Of a stretch of DNA of 64,000 nt, positions 1-7,668 are shown one piece after another (position 1 is the first letter of the stretch; the number at the start of each line of letters is the position of its first letter). The position numbers and the translations under genes were made by a program. This stretch comes from Flammeovirgaceae bacterium (lineage in GTDB: Bacteria > Bacteroidota > Bacteroidia > Cytophagales > Cyclobacteriaceae), in contig JAHEZH010000003.1 of the NCBI GenBank assembly GCA_023251155.1, positions 13,041-77,040 of the forward strand. The letters are read 5' to 3'. The notes under the pieces are model-generated. The model did no database searches. It was not told where the DNA came from and was given only the letters and a program-made list of their open reading frames with translations.

Positions 1-668
1 GACTGACTGGATTCGGTTACCATATAGCGCATCAGCTGTGATAGCTTGATGATCGCTTCTGCCGTGTGGTCAGAATTATTCAGCGCAAGTGAATAAATAC
101 TGTTCAATGCATTGAACATAAAATGAGGATGCAGCTGACCTTTCAGCAACTCCAGCTCTGCTTTCAGTTTCTCTTTTTCCAGTCGTTCGTTTTCGGTGTT
201 CTTAAAGTACCAGTACTTCAATAATTTAATTGCAACTGCAAAACCCGCTACGGTCATTCCTCCGCGAAGGCCGCCCAGAAATGAAAAGAAAACACTTTTG
301 GTGTTGTAGGGAAAATCCATCCACTTGCGCATCGGAATAATCACATAGTAGTTGAGCAACGGGGAGCATAACGCGGCAATGAGTATGAGTATAAGAACAC
401 CAGCCACACCCCACCAGTACCGGCCTTGAAAAAAGAAACGGGGGAGAACAAAATAAATGATGCCGTAACTAAGCAACATGTGCTGCGGCAGAAAGATGAA
501 CGACTCCGCAAAGGACAGGGTAAACAGGTGAACCTGATTCTCGAAATTATAAATGAACCCATATAGAAATCCCTGAAACAGCCAGCAGGCCAGCCAAAAA
601 AGCAAATGCCTTGTCCACCGATGAGAGTGCTCATTGGATAACACCAGCTTGGAAAAGAAGTCGTCCAT
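1..668 (-). CDS. LytS/YehU-type sensor histidine kinase, C-terminus cut by window edge
   Basis: The reading frame opens with ATG at 668 and runs open to base 1, giving about 222 residues. The first 130 or so residues contain four hydrophobic stretches, so the protein is an inner-membrane sensor. A short charged helix follows (residues about 150-175), then the His_kinase signature LKGQLHPHFMFNALNSI, in which the histidine of PHF is the predicted phosphorylation site. The ATP-binding domain lies outside the window. Kinases of this family normally signal to a LytTR response regulator, often the next gene; if so, it lies to the left of the window. The call rests on the PHFxxNxLN motif, which is diagnostic for PF06580. 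The input signal is unknown. Confidence 0.88.
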   Translation of the reverse strand, partial: MDDFFSKLVLSNEHSHRWTRHLLFWLACWLFQGFLYGFIYNFENQVHLFTLSFAESFIFLPQHMLLSYGIIYFVLPRFFFQGRYWWGVAGVLILILIAALCSPLLNYYVIIPMRKWMDFPYNTKSVFFSFLGGLRGGMTVAGFAVAIKLLKYWYFKNTENERLEKEKLKAELELLKGQLHPHFMFNALNSIYSLALNNSDHTAEAIIKLSQLMRYMVTESSQ

Positions 669-717
669 ATATATTACTGAGTACTCCTTTAAAGAAATAA
701 GGTTTCTTCCTTTTGCC

Positions 718-733
718 CGTTTGTAGACAAACG
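718..733. promoter_or_regulatory. 16-bp palindrome upstream of the LytS-type kinase gene
   Basis: Arms CGTTTGT and ACAAACG flank a 2-base centre and form a perfect inverted repeat. It lies 50 bp upstream of the kinase start (668) and 145 bp upstream of the small secreted protein gene (878), in the divergent intergenic region. It could be an operator for either gene. No regulator is identified and the assignment is inference. Confidence 0.3.
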
Positions 734-877
734 CTCCAATACAGTCGACAAAAAAGATCGCTGCCTGATTGGTCATGCTAAAGCAAGGGTTGGGCTATTA
801 ACGGAGTGTTTATGTACCGGGTTGGAAAACAAGTGCATCGGATGCCGTATTGTATCTGTGTAAACGTCATTAAAAAC

Positions 878-1159
878 ATGAAAACACTCTGTATCACTTT
901 CCTCACTGCGGTCAGCATGAGTTGCATCGCACAAGCAAGCCCCATTCAATCGTATTGGGTAATTGAAAGCAACGTGAAGACCGAGTCTACCCTTATCCGG
1001 TTTTACGATCATCAGCATCACCTGATCCATCAGGACACTATTGACGGGAAAAGACTAAGCGTTACAAAACGTAAGCACAGAAAATGGCTTGATCAAAAAC
1101 TAAAAGAAGTACAGCTTCAGCACTCCATTGCTCTTGACAAAAAGAGAGGGCAAGATTAA
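878..1159 (+). CDS. small secreted protein, conserved type in Bacteroidota, function unknown
   Basis: 93 residues when started at the ATG at 878. An in-frame ATG 72 bases further upstream gives a leader with no signal-peptide character, whereas the start chosen here gives MKTLCITFLTAVS, a good Sec signal peptide ending near AQA (residues about 17-19). The mature part begins SPIQSYWVIESN and is followed by a phrase resembling the YWVVESN...VRFYN pattern of small exported Bacteroidota proteins; the C-terminal half is strongly basic. No enzyme motif is visible. It is divergent from the LytS-type kinase and followed by a large hairpin. Function is unknown; it could be a small exported signal or envelope-stress protein. 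Confidence 0.7.
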   Translation: MKTLCITFLTAVSMSCIAQASPIQSYWVIESNVKTESTLIRFYDHQHHLIHQDTIDGKRLSVTKRKHRKWLDQKLKEVQLQHSIALDKKRGQD

Positions 1160-1175
1160 AAACACATTAGAAAGA

Positions 1176-1240
1176 TTGATCAAAGGGAAAGAATGTTTCT
1201 CCTTGTAGGATTGGTTTTACATTCCCACCCTTTGATTCAA
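1176..1240. repeat. long imperfect hairpin in a 373-base gap without genes
   Basis: The arms at 1176-1196 and 1219-1240 are complementary over about 18 of 21 positions: TTGA-TCAAAGGG, then a 3-base mismatch, then GAATGT, against ACATTC, mismatch, CCCTTTGATTCAA. The loop is 22 bases. It starts 16 bases after the stop of the small secreted protein gene and is followed by a T-run, so it may act as a terminator, but the arms are much longer than the other terminators in this window. The rest of the gap (1241-1532) shows no gene; only a weak GATAA...TTATC repeat at 1471-1500 is visible. Confidence 0.55.
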
Positions 1241-1532
1241 TGGCTTTTTCGCTCTCCCTTCAAAAAAAGATTTCCGTCTTACACCGTTTGCGATCTATGC
1301 ATCAGGAATTACTCCTTCAGGCAGACACACACTCATTCCCAATTTTGCAATTGACTTTGTTTGATCTGGGAATTCATTACATCCCTGACTCCATTTTTAT
1401 AGCTTAAAAAGAGATTTTCCTTTCCACGGCTTGCTATTTGCAAATCCCTATTGCGTAAAACGCTGGCAGAGATAAACAATCCGGTAAAAATCCGGTTATC
1501 TGCCTGGGTGCGTATGTAAGAAGTCGTAGTTT

Positions 1533-2138
1533 ATGAGAATTGCTTTAGTCATTTTGTCGCTGGTAGTATGTGGAGGAGGCATCGCTGGTTTCTTTTGGAA
1601 TCAGGACTTGAAATACAGTATCCCCACTCCTGTACCTATGGATTACAAAGAGGTAGCGGTTGGTCAGGCCATTGCTGTTTCCCCTCTGGCATCCAATCAA
1701 GCTTATTTTCTTCATTTCTACAGTGCGGATTGTCCCTGCTCGCGCTTCAATGCACGGCATGTAAAGTCATTGATCAGAAGCTATGGTGATAGCCTTCAGA
1801 TCGTAATCATCGTTGCTTCGGCTGACGATATTGAAAAAGCCAAAAAAGAACTGGGAAGTGATCTTGATATCCGGGTTGACACCAATGGATCGATCGCAAA
1901 AGCATGCGGTGTTTACTCCACCCCACAAGCGGCCATTATTGATCGCGAAGGGAAGTTGTATTACCGGGGCAACTATAATCAATCACGCTATTGCACCGTC
2001 AGAGCGACCAATTTTGCTGAGCTTTCATTAATCGCATTATTAAATCATCAACCATCGCCTTCTTTCGGATTGCTAGCCACTCAATCTTATGGATGCCCGA
2101 TTGATAATAAGAACAATGCTGTCTTATTCAATTTTTAA
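1533..2138 (+). CDS. thioredoxin-fold protein with a CPC motif (DUF6436-like)
   Basis: 201 residues. An N-terminal hydrophobic segment (residues 2-22) acts as signal anchor, so the domain faces the periplasm. The body has a thioredoxin-like layout: a beta strand FLHFYSADCPCSRF (residues 59-72), a helix, a second strand VIIVAS, and the cis-proline element YSTPQ (residues 129-132) followed by the strand AIIDREGKLYYRG. The redox site is Cys67-Pro-Cys69, a CxC rather than CxxC pair; two further cysteines lie at about 154 and 188. This resembles DUF6436-type thioredoxin-like proteins. Likely role is redox or metal handling in the periplasm; the substrate is not known. It is 45 bases upstream of the GAF/PAS sensor and may be cotranscribed with it. 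Confidence 0.68.
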   Translation: MRIALVILSLVVCGGGIAGFFWNQDLKYSIPTPVPMDYKEVAVGQAIAVSPLASNQAYFLHFYSADCPCSRFNARHVKSLIRSYGDSLQIVIIVASADDIEKAKKELGSDLDIRVDTNGSIAKACGVYSTPQAAIIDREGKLYYRGNYNQSRYCTVRATNFAELSLIALLNHQPSPSFGLLATQSYGCPIDNKNNAVLFNF

Positions 2139-2183
2139 AAAACACATTCTTATAATAACCTTAAATTTTAAAGTACTCAAAGT

Positions 2184-4031
2184 ATGGCTAGTGAATTGAA
2201 TTTGAATGAAGCAGAACGAATTGAAGCCTTTCGCGAGATCAACCAGAAGTCAGATCGTACCATGGCCTATGCCTTGTTCGCCTATTTTGCTTTTGGTATT
2301 TTCCTGTCCTTCTTCTATGATACCTATGTTATCGCAATTGGTGTGGGCGGACTAAGCCTGGCAGCTTACTTCCTCACCAAATTTTTACTCCCTAATTACA
2401 AATTATACCAATATGTGGTGAGTGCGGTCTTCGCGATCTTCTCGGCACAGTTTATTTACCAGATGCATGGCCTGTTTGAGATGCACTTCTCATTCTTCGT
2501 TGGTTCAGCTTTGCTGATCACTTTCCGCAACTGGAAGCTCATCATTCCGCTGTTGTTATTGACGGTTGTCCAGCACGGTTCATTTGCCTGGTTACAGTAT
2601 AGTGGTATGAAAGAAATCTATTTTACGCAGCTGGATTACATGGATCTCCAGGCATTTCTGTTTCACGTGGCTCTGGCGGGAATCATCATGGGTATCTGTG
2701 CCTACTGGTCGTATGATCTGGGCCGTACTACATTGATTGCCGCTTCCAAATCATTGATCATGGAACGCCAGGTAGTGAATGTGGCAAATAACATTGGGTT
2801 CGCGAATGAAATAAGTAATGGAAACCTGAACGTGGAGTATAAGCTGGTGGATGACAAAGATGAGCTGGGGAAGTCCTTGCTGCAGATGAGAGACAACCTT
2901 CGCTTATCCAGTGAGCGTGAGCAGGAAGAAAAATTCACCACCATTGGAATCACTAAAGTAGGTGACATTGTGCGCCAATACGGAAACGATACTACACTGC
3001 TTGCCGATGAATTCATCAAAGGCATTGTGAAGTACGCGCATCTGAACCAGGGCGGATTGTTCTTACTGGAAGGAGAGGGCCATGATGCTTACCTGAATTT
3101 AGCAGCTTGCTATGCGTATGACCGAAAGAAATTTATCAATAAGCGTCTTGAAATCGGTGAAGGAATAGTAGGTCAGTGCTTTCTGGAAAGAGAGCCGGTT
3201 TACATGACCGTTGTTCCGGCCAACTATATCAAGATTACATCAGGACTGGGAGAAGCAACACCACGCTGTATTTATGTTGTGCCCGTGCAAACTCAGGATG
3301 AGATCGTGGGAGTGATTGAGCTTGCTTCATTTACCGAAATGAAAGAGTTCGAAAAACAATTCATCAACAAAGCAGCAGCGAATATTGCCTCGGCTATCGT
3401 ATCGTCACGCACTACACAGCGCATCAAAGCTTTACTTGAAGATTCACAGCAACAAACAGAAGAACTGAAATCGCAGGAAGAAGAAGTTCGTCAGAACATG
3501 GAAGAACTACAGGCTACACAGGAAGAAATGTTGCGCAAGCAGGTAGAAAATGAAAGTCGTATAAAAGCGATAAACGAAAGCGGTATTGCCTCCATCGAAT
3601 TTAATTTAAAAGGTGAAATTCAAGAGGCAAATGATGCGTTCCTGGATCTGATGGGCTATACGCTAGATGAAATACAAAACAGGCATCATCGCTTATTTGT
3701 CAGACCCGAGTATGCCAACTCTGCTGAATACATCAAATTCTGGGAAGACCTGAGCAATGGAGTACCAAGACCGGGTGAATACGAGCGCGTGACTAAAACG
3801 GGAAAGAAAGTATTCATCAAAGGAAGCTACTCCATCATCCGCGATCAGTTTGGCAAGCCTATGCGCATTCTGAAACTGGCCACCGATATCACTCCTTTAA
3901 AGCTTCAGCAAATTGAGTTACAGGCAAAAATGAAAGAACTTGCTCAGGCAGAAATAGAAGTTAAAGCGTCAAGACAAAGCAGTAAGTCAATTCTGATGGA
4001 ATCGATGAACCGACTGCGCAACAATCAGTAA
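2184..4031 (+). CDS. membrane sensor with HAMP-like, GAF and PAS domains, no output domain
   Basis: 615 residues. Residues 28-180 hold about six membrane helices with several histidines in or near them (His95, His101, His131, His161). A HAMP-like linker follows (about 190-243), then a GAF domain (about 268-415), a glutamate-rich coiled coil (about 415-465, EELKSQEEEVRQNMEELQ) and a PAS domain with a PAC-like tail (about 466-580, ending LKLATDITPLK). The last 35 residues form a short helix. No HATPase, GGDEF, EAL or MCP signalling domain is present, so the protein must act through a partner. The nearest kinases are encoded at 1-668 and 7669-9201. Domain calls come from motif pattern; the signal is unknown. 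Confidence 0.75.
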   Translation: MASELNLNEAERIEAFREINQKSDRTMAYALFAYFAFGIFLSFFYDTYVIAIGVGGLSLAAYFLTKFLLPNYKLYQYVVSAVFAIFSAQFIYQMHGLFEMHFSFFVGSALLITFRNWKLIIPLLLLTVVQHGSFAWLQYSGMKEIYFTQLDYMDLQAFLFHVALAGIIMGICAYWSYDLGRTTLIAASKSLIMERQVVNVANNIGFANEISNGNLNVEYKLVDDKDELGKSLLQMRDNLRLSSEREQEEKFTTIGITKVGDIVRQYGNDTTLLADEFIKGIVKYAHLNQGGLFLLEGEGHDAYLNLAACYAYDRKKFINKRLEIGEGIVGQCFLEREPVYMTVVPANYIKITSGLGEATPRCIYVVPVQTQDEIVGVIELASFTEMKEFEKQFINKAAANIASAIVSSRTTQRIKALLEDSQQQTEELKSQEEEVRQNMEELQATQEEMLRKQVENESRIKAINESGIASIEFNLKGEIQEANDAFLDLMGYTLDEIQNRHHRLFVRPEYANSAEYIKFWEDLSNGVPRPGEYERVTKTGKKVFIKGSYSIIRDQFGKPMRILKLATDITPLKLQQIELQAKMKELAQAEIEVKASRQSSKSILMESMNRLRNNQ

Positions 4032-4054
4032 TCCGTACTATTTAAGTAGCGTTC

Positions 4055-4083
4055 AATGCCGGTACCAACAGTGCCGGCATTTT
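4055..4083 (+). terminator. intrinsic terminator of the GAF/PAS sensor gene
   Basis: AATGCCGG and CCGGCATT form an 8-bp stem with an 11-base loop, followed directly by TTTT. It begins 24 bases after the sensor stop codon and touches the stop of the convergent transporter gene. Confidence 0.75.
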
Positions 4084-4990
4084 ACTTTTCAGCAGGTACC
4101 GCACTCTTTGACCAATAGGTAGCCAGGCATAACCCGGATAGGATGTGCCATATTCCCCACCAGGCCGCTACGAAAGCCATCCCGCCAAGGCCATCAAAAA
4201 AAGCAAAGATCAAAACCAGGCCTAGCCCTGAATTGTGAATACCGGTTTCAATTGCCAATGTCTTTTGATCTACGAAGCTGAGACCTGCAGCACGCGCCAT
4301 CATAAAACCGGTAAACATGGCTAAGGCGTTTTGCACAAACACCAGAAGAAGTACGTAATGAATATAGTGAAGGAAGTAAGCGAAATTATTGGCGAGAGCG
4401 ATAACTACGAAACCGGCGAAGATAACAATCGACAAGGGCTTCATTATTCTGGAAAGCTTTAATGAAACCGCTGGATAATAATGGGACAGCATCATGCCTA
4501 TTACAATAGGAATGCCCGCAACCACTACCACCGTCCTGATCATATCCCACGGATCAACACGTACTGTTCGCAGTATTTCTGCAGCAGGTTGATAGAGGGT
4601 TCCATACAGTTGAAAATTCAATGGTGTTAAGAAAATAGCAAATAAAGTACCTACTGCGGTAATGCTTACCGCAAGTGCCGTATTTCCTTTTGCCAGATGA
4701 GTGATCGAGTTAGAGATGTTTCCACCCGGGCATGCTGCCACCAGAATCATACCCAAGGCAATACTAGGTTGCGGCTGTATGATCCACACCATTAAAAAAG
4801 TAAGAAAAGGCAGAACGATAAACTGTGCAGAGAGGCCAACAATGGACGCTTTGGGTGAATCAATCAATCGCTTAAAATCAGCCACTTTTAGATCCAGCGC
4901 TACACCAAACATGAGCAAGGCGAGGCATAGATTCAGCACCCAGAGGTTGTCACTATTGAAATTGAGATGTACCTGATCAAGTGAATTCAT
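4082..4990 (-). CDS. bile acid:sodium symporter (BASS) family transporter
   Basis: 302 residues, the usual length of the SBF/BASS family, with about nine to ten hydrophobic helices. The conserved early segment VAACPGGNISNSITHLAKGN matches the family motif with GGN and SN near the sodium and substrate sites, and ETGIHNSGLGLVL near residue 245 matches the second crossover motif (E-x-G-x-x-N). Bacterial members move organic anions such as pantoate-like or bile-acid-like compounds with sodium across the inner membrane; the substrate here cannot be told. ATG start at 4990. It is monocistronic, converging on the sensor gene at 2184. Confidence 0.88.
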   Translation of the reverse strand: MNSLDQVHLNFNSDNLWVLNLCLALLMFGVALDLKVADFKRLIDSPKASIVGLSAQFIVLPFLTFLMVWIIQPQPSIALGMILVAACPGGNISNSITHLAKGNTALAVSITAVGTLFAIFLTPLNFQLYGTLYQPAAEILRTVRVDPWDMIRTVVVVAGIPIVIGMMLSHYYPAVSLKLSRIMKPLSIVIFAGFVVIALANNFAYFLHYIHYVLLLVFVQNALAMFTGFMMARAAGLSFVDQKTLAIETGIHNSGLGLVLIFAFFDGLGGMAFVAAWWGIWHILSGLCLATYWSKSAVPAEK

Positions 4991-5084
4991 TTTGAGGAAG
5001 TCAAATCAATCAAATATAAACGGGTTTGGCCACTCGGCAAACTTTACGAATGGCGAACAAATAAAACCTCCCCGCAAGGCTATA

Positions 5085-5110
5085 AAAAACAAAACCCCAT
5101 ACGGGGCCTT
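5085..5110 (-). terminator. intrinsic terminator of the S9 peptidase gene
   Basis: Read on the minus strand: GCCCC, a 4-base loop, GGGG, then TTTTGTTTTTT. It lies about 30 bases beyond the S9 peptidase stop codon. Confidence 0.65.
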
Positions 5111-5138
5111 GTCTCTTATCGAACAGAAAATAATTTGG

Positions 5139-7493
5139 CTACTTCAGATTCTGTTCAAACAACTTCAGTATTCGTTTATACTCATCGGTCCAGCTACTGG
5201 GTTCAACAAAGCCATGGTCTTCCATGGGATATCCGGCAAGCTCCCAATTGTCCTTACCCAATTCGATGAGGCGTTGGGATAAGCGCACGACATCTTCAAA
5301 GTGTACATTCACATCGACCATACCATGGCAGATCAGCAAATGCCCCTTCAAACCAGCTGCATGATACAGTGGTGAGCTTTTCGCATACGCGATACTGTCT
5401 GCATACGGTTCATTTAAAATATTAGCCGTATACGGATGGTTGTAGTGCGCCCAATCCGTAACGGGTCTTAATGCAGCACCGGCAGCAAATACATCAGGCG
5501 TTGTGAACATCCCCATCAATGTGATGAAGCCTCCGTATGATCCTCCATAGATACCAATTCGTTTCGGGTCAATTTTATATTTATCGACCAGCCACTTTGC
5601 ACCATCCACATTGTCAGTCAAATCTTTGCCACCCATGAAGCGATAGATGCCGGTGCGCCAGTCTCTTCCATATCCCGCACTGGCACGATAGTCCATATCC
5701 AATACCGTGTATCCCTTATCTGCCAATAAATTATGAAACATGTATTCGCGGAAGTAACTGCTCCACCACTTGTGTGCATTCTGAAGGTAGCCCGCTCCGT
5801 GTACGAAAATCACTGCAGCCCCATTTGATTTTGAAGGCGTAAATACACGGGTATACACATCCGCACCATCGCGTGCTTTGAAGGTGGTAACTTCAGGATC
5901 GCGCCATGCGTACGATTTAAACTCTTCGCTTAGCGAATTAGTAATCTGTTGCGGCTTTGCACCTGCTTTATTTTCCTGCACATACAGCTCCCACGGTTTA
6001 TTGCTGTACGAGTAGCGGATAGCCATCCATTTCTCATCGGGTGAAAGCGAGACTTCATTGGCTCCTGTTAATGAGGTCAGCTTTTCAGCCTTACCGCCAT
6101 TCACTGATAATTTATAAAACTGTTTTTCACCCGGGTGAATTTCATTGGTAGTGAGGTAGAAAAACTTTTTGTCTCTTGAAAGATCGACCGACTGCACTTC
6201 AAATTTTCCGGAAGTGATCGCTTGTTTCTTACCCGTTGCAAAATCATACGTATAAAGATGGGAGTAGCCCGACTCTTCCGATTGAAACCAAAACTGACTA
6301 TTGGTAATCCATCCTACCGCACTTGCCCCGAAAAAGCCCGTTCCGGGACCTCCTATCCATGCCTCATCGTGCTGGCGATCGATTGACTTTAGTTTTTGCG
6401 TAGCCGGATCGAGCGACAACAACCAACGATCTTTATTATCCTGCGAGCGGGCAATCATTACATTGTTCTTTCCGTCTTCACTCCAGTAAGGACCAAACAA
6501 GGCAATAGGCCGCGGTTCTGGTTTCTTTTCCTTTTTGTCATCGGCAGGCTTTGTCTTCGCAGGGTACTCTTTTTTATATTCCGGAATGTCAAATATGCCC
6601 GGGATTTCATTTGTCTTCACTACAAGCACTGTGTCCTTGGCAAGATCATAAACAAAGAACTCGTTGGTGCTTTGCGCCGCGCCAACCTTACTACGGCCGG
6701 TAATGTCTTCGGTGAATCCGGATTCGGTTACATAGTTCGGTATGATGGTGTTTTTAGGAGTGGCTACTTTAGTAAGGCGGTAAGTAATGTACTTGCCATC
6801 CGGACTAAGCTGAACCTGGTCTACATTCTTATCATCCAGATAAATTTCCTTTGGTCTCTTCGGGCGATCTGCCTTTAGGTTTTTATCCGTTGCCTTCTTT
6901 GCCTCATTTCGCTGTTTCAAAATTTCGAAGTAGGCCAGCTGATCGGCCTTCAGCCATTTTTCCTGTTCGCTCAGTTTTGCATCAGGCCGTTTGGTACCTC
7001 GTTTAAAATCAGTAAGCTGGGCAAATGATCCATTGGCAATTTCCCAGCTGTATAGATTCATATTGAATGAGAAAAGGACTTTGCGCTCGTCCATAGAAAA
7101 CTGAGGATTGGATTCACGCTCATTGGTAGATGTGATCTGTACACGTTTATTGGTTGGCAAGTCCAGAAGGAAAAGATCTCCATTCTTTTCAAAGATCTTT
7201 TTTGTACGTGCTTTATTATAGACTCCATTGACCGAAGGAAGACCTCTGCGCACCGCTGCACTTACTTTCTGCGGTGTACGGTTGGTCAATGAAATAACAT
7301 ACAGGGAGTCGCCTTCATTCTTGTCAGGATTCCAGCTAAAATAGACGGACTTACTATCTTCCGACCACGATACGTTGGAAGGGGCAACGCCTATCCATTT
7401 AGGATCGCGCATAATCTTTTCCACCGTGAGCGGTGCCAGCTGCGCATAGGAAGAACAAGTAATAACCGATAAAAAGAGTAACAGGCGTTTCAT
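5139..7493 (-). CDS. S9 family (prolyl oligopeptidase / DPP-IV-like) serine peptidase
   Basis: 784 residues when started at the ATG at 7493, which gives a clear signal peptide (MKRLLLFLSVITCSSYAQ). The frame stays open a further 61 codons upstream to 7676, but that extension has no signal sequence and would overlap the divergent kinase gene. The N-terminal two thirds is a WD40/PD40-like beta-propeller that limits access to short peptides; the C-terminal third is the alpha/beta-hydrolase domain. The catalytic triad is visible: Ser in GIYGGSYGG (about 652), Asp in HGMVDVN (about 727) and His in MEDHGF (about 760). It is likely a periplasmic or exported dipeptidyl-type peptidase for peptide scavenging. 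Exact S9 subfamily is not settled. Confidence 0.92.
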   Translation of the reverse strand: MKRLLLFLSVITCSSYAQLAPLTVEKIMRDPKWIGVAPSNVSWSEDSKSVYFSWNPDKNEGDSLYVISLTNRTPQKVSAAVRRGLPSVNGVYNKARTKKIFEKNGDLFLLDLPTNKRVQITSTNERESNPQFSMDERKVLFSFNMNLYSWEIANGSFAQLTDFKRGTKRPDAKLSEQEKWLKADQLAYFEILKQRNEAKKATDKNLKADRPKRPKEIYLDDKNVDQVQLSPDGKYITYRLTKVATPKNTIIPNYVTESGFTEDITGRSKVGAAQSTNEFFVYDLAKDTVLVVKTNEIPGIFDIPEYKKEYPAKTKPADDKKEKKPEPRPIALFGPYWSEDGKNNVMIARSQDNKDRWLLSLDPATQKLKSIDRQHDEAWIGGPGTGFFGASAVGWITNSQFWFQSEESGYSHLYTYDFATGKKQAITSGKFEVQSVDLSRDKKFFYLTTNEIHPGEKQFYKLSVNGGKAEKLTSLTGANEVSLSPDEKWMAIRYSYSNKPWELYVQENKAGAKPQQITNSLSEEFKSYAWRDPEVTTFKARDGADVYTRVFTPSKSNGAAVIFVHGAGYLQNAHKWWSSYFREYMFHNLLADKGYTVLDMDYRASAGYGRDWRTGIYRFMGGKDLTDNVDGAKWLVDKYKIDPKRIGIYGGSYGGFITLMGMFTTPDVFAAGAALRPVTDWAHYNHPYTANILNEPYADSIAYAKSSPLYHAAGLKGHLLICHGMVDVNVHFEDVVRLSQRLIELGKDNWELAGYPMEDHGFVEPSSWTDEYKRILKLFEQNLK

Positions 7494-7668
7494 GTTGGGT
7501 ATGTTTTGAAGGCTTGAAATTATATAAAGACCAAACTGAATGTAACAGGTATGTGATGAGTGGCTGAAGTAAGGATAGTGTACTTTTTTGTTATAAAAGA
7601 AAGCTGAACTAAGTAAACTAACCTTGTTAGCCCACCCGTACGTAGCTAAATTGCGCCTGCATTCATAA

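Noticed and set aside
1471..1500. GATAA...TTATC repeat with two CCGG tracts
   Set aside because: The stem is interrupted by a 5-base bulge and is too weak for a terminator or riboswitch.
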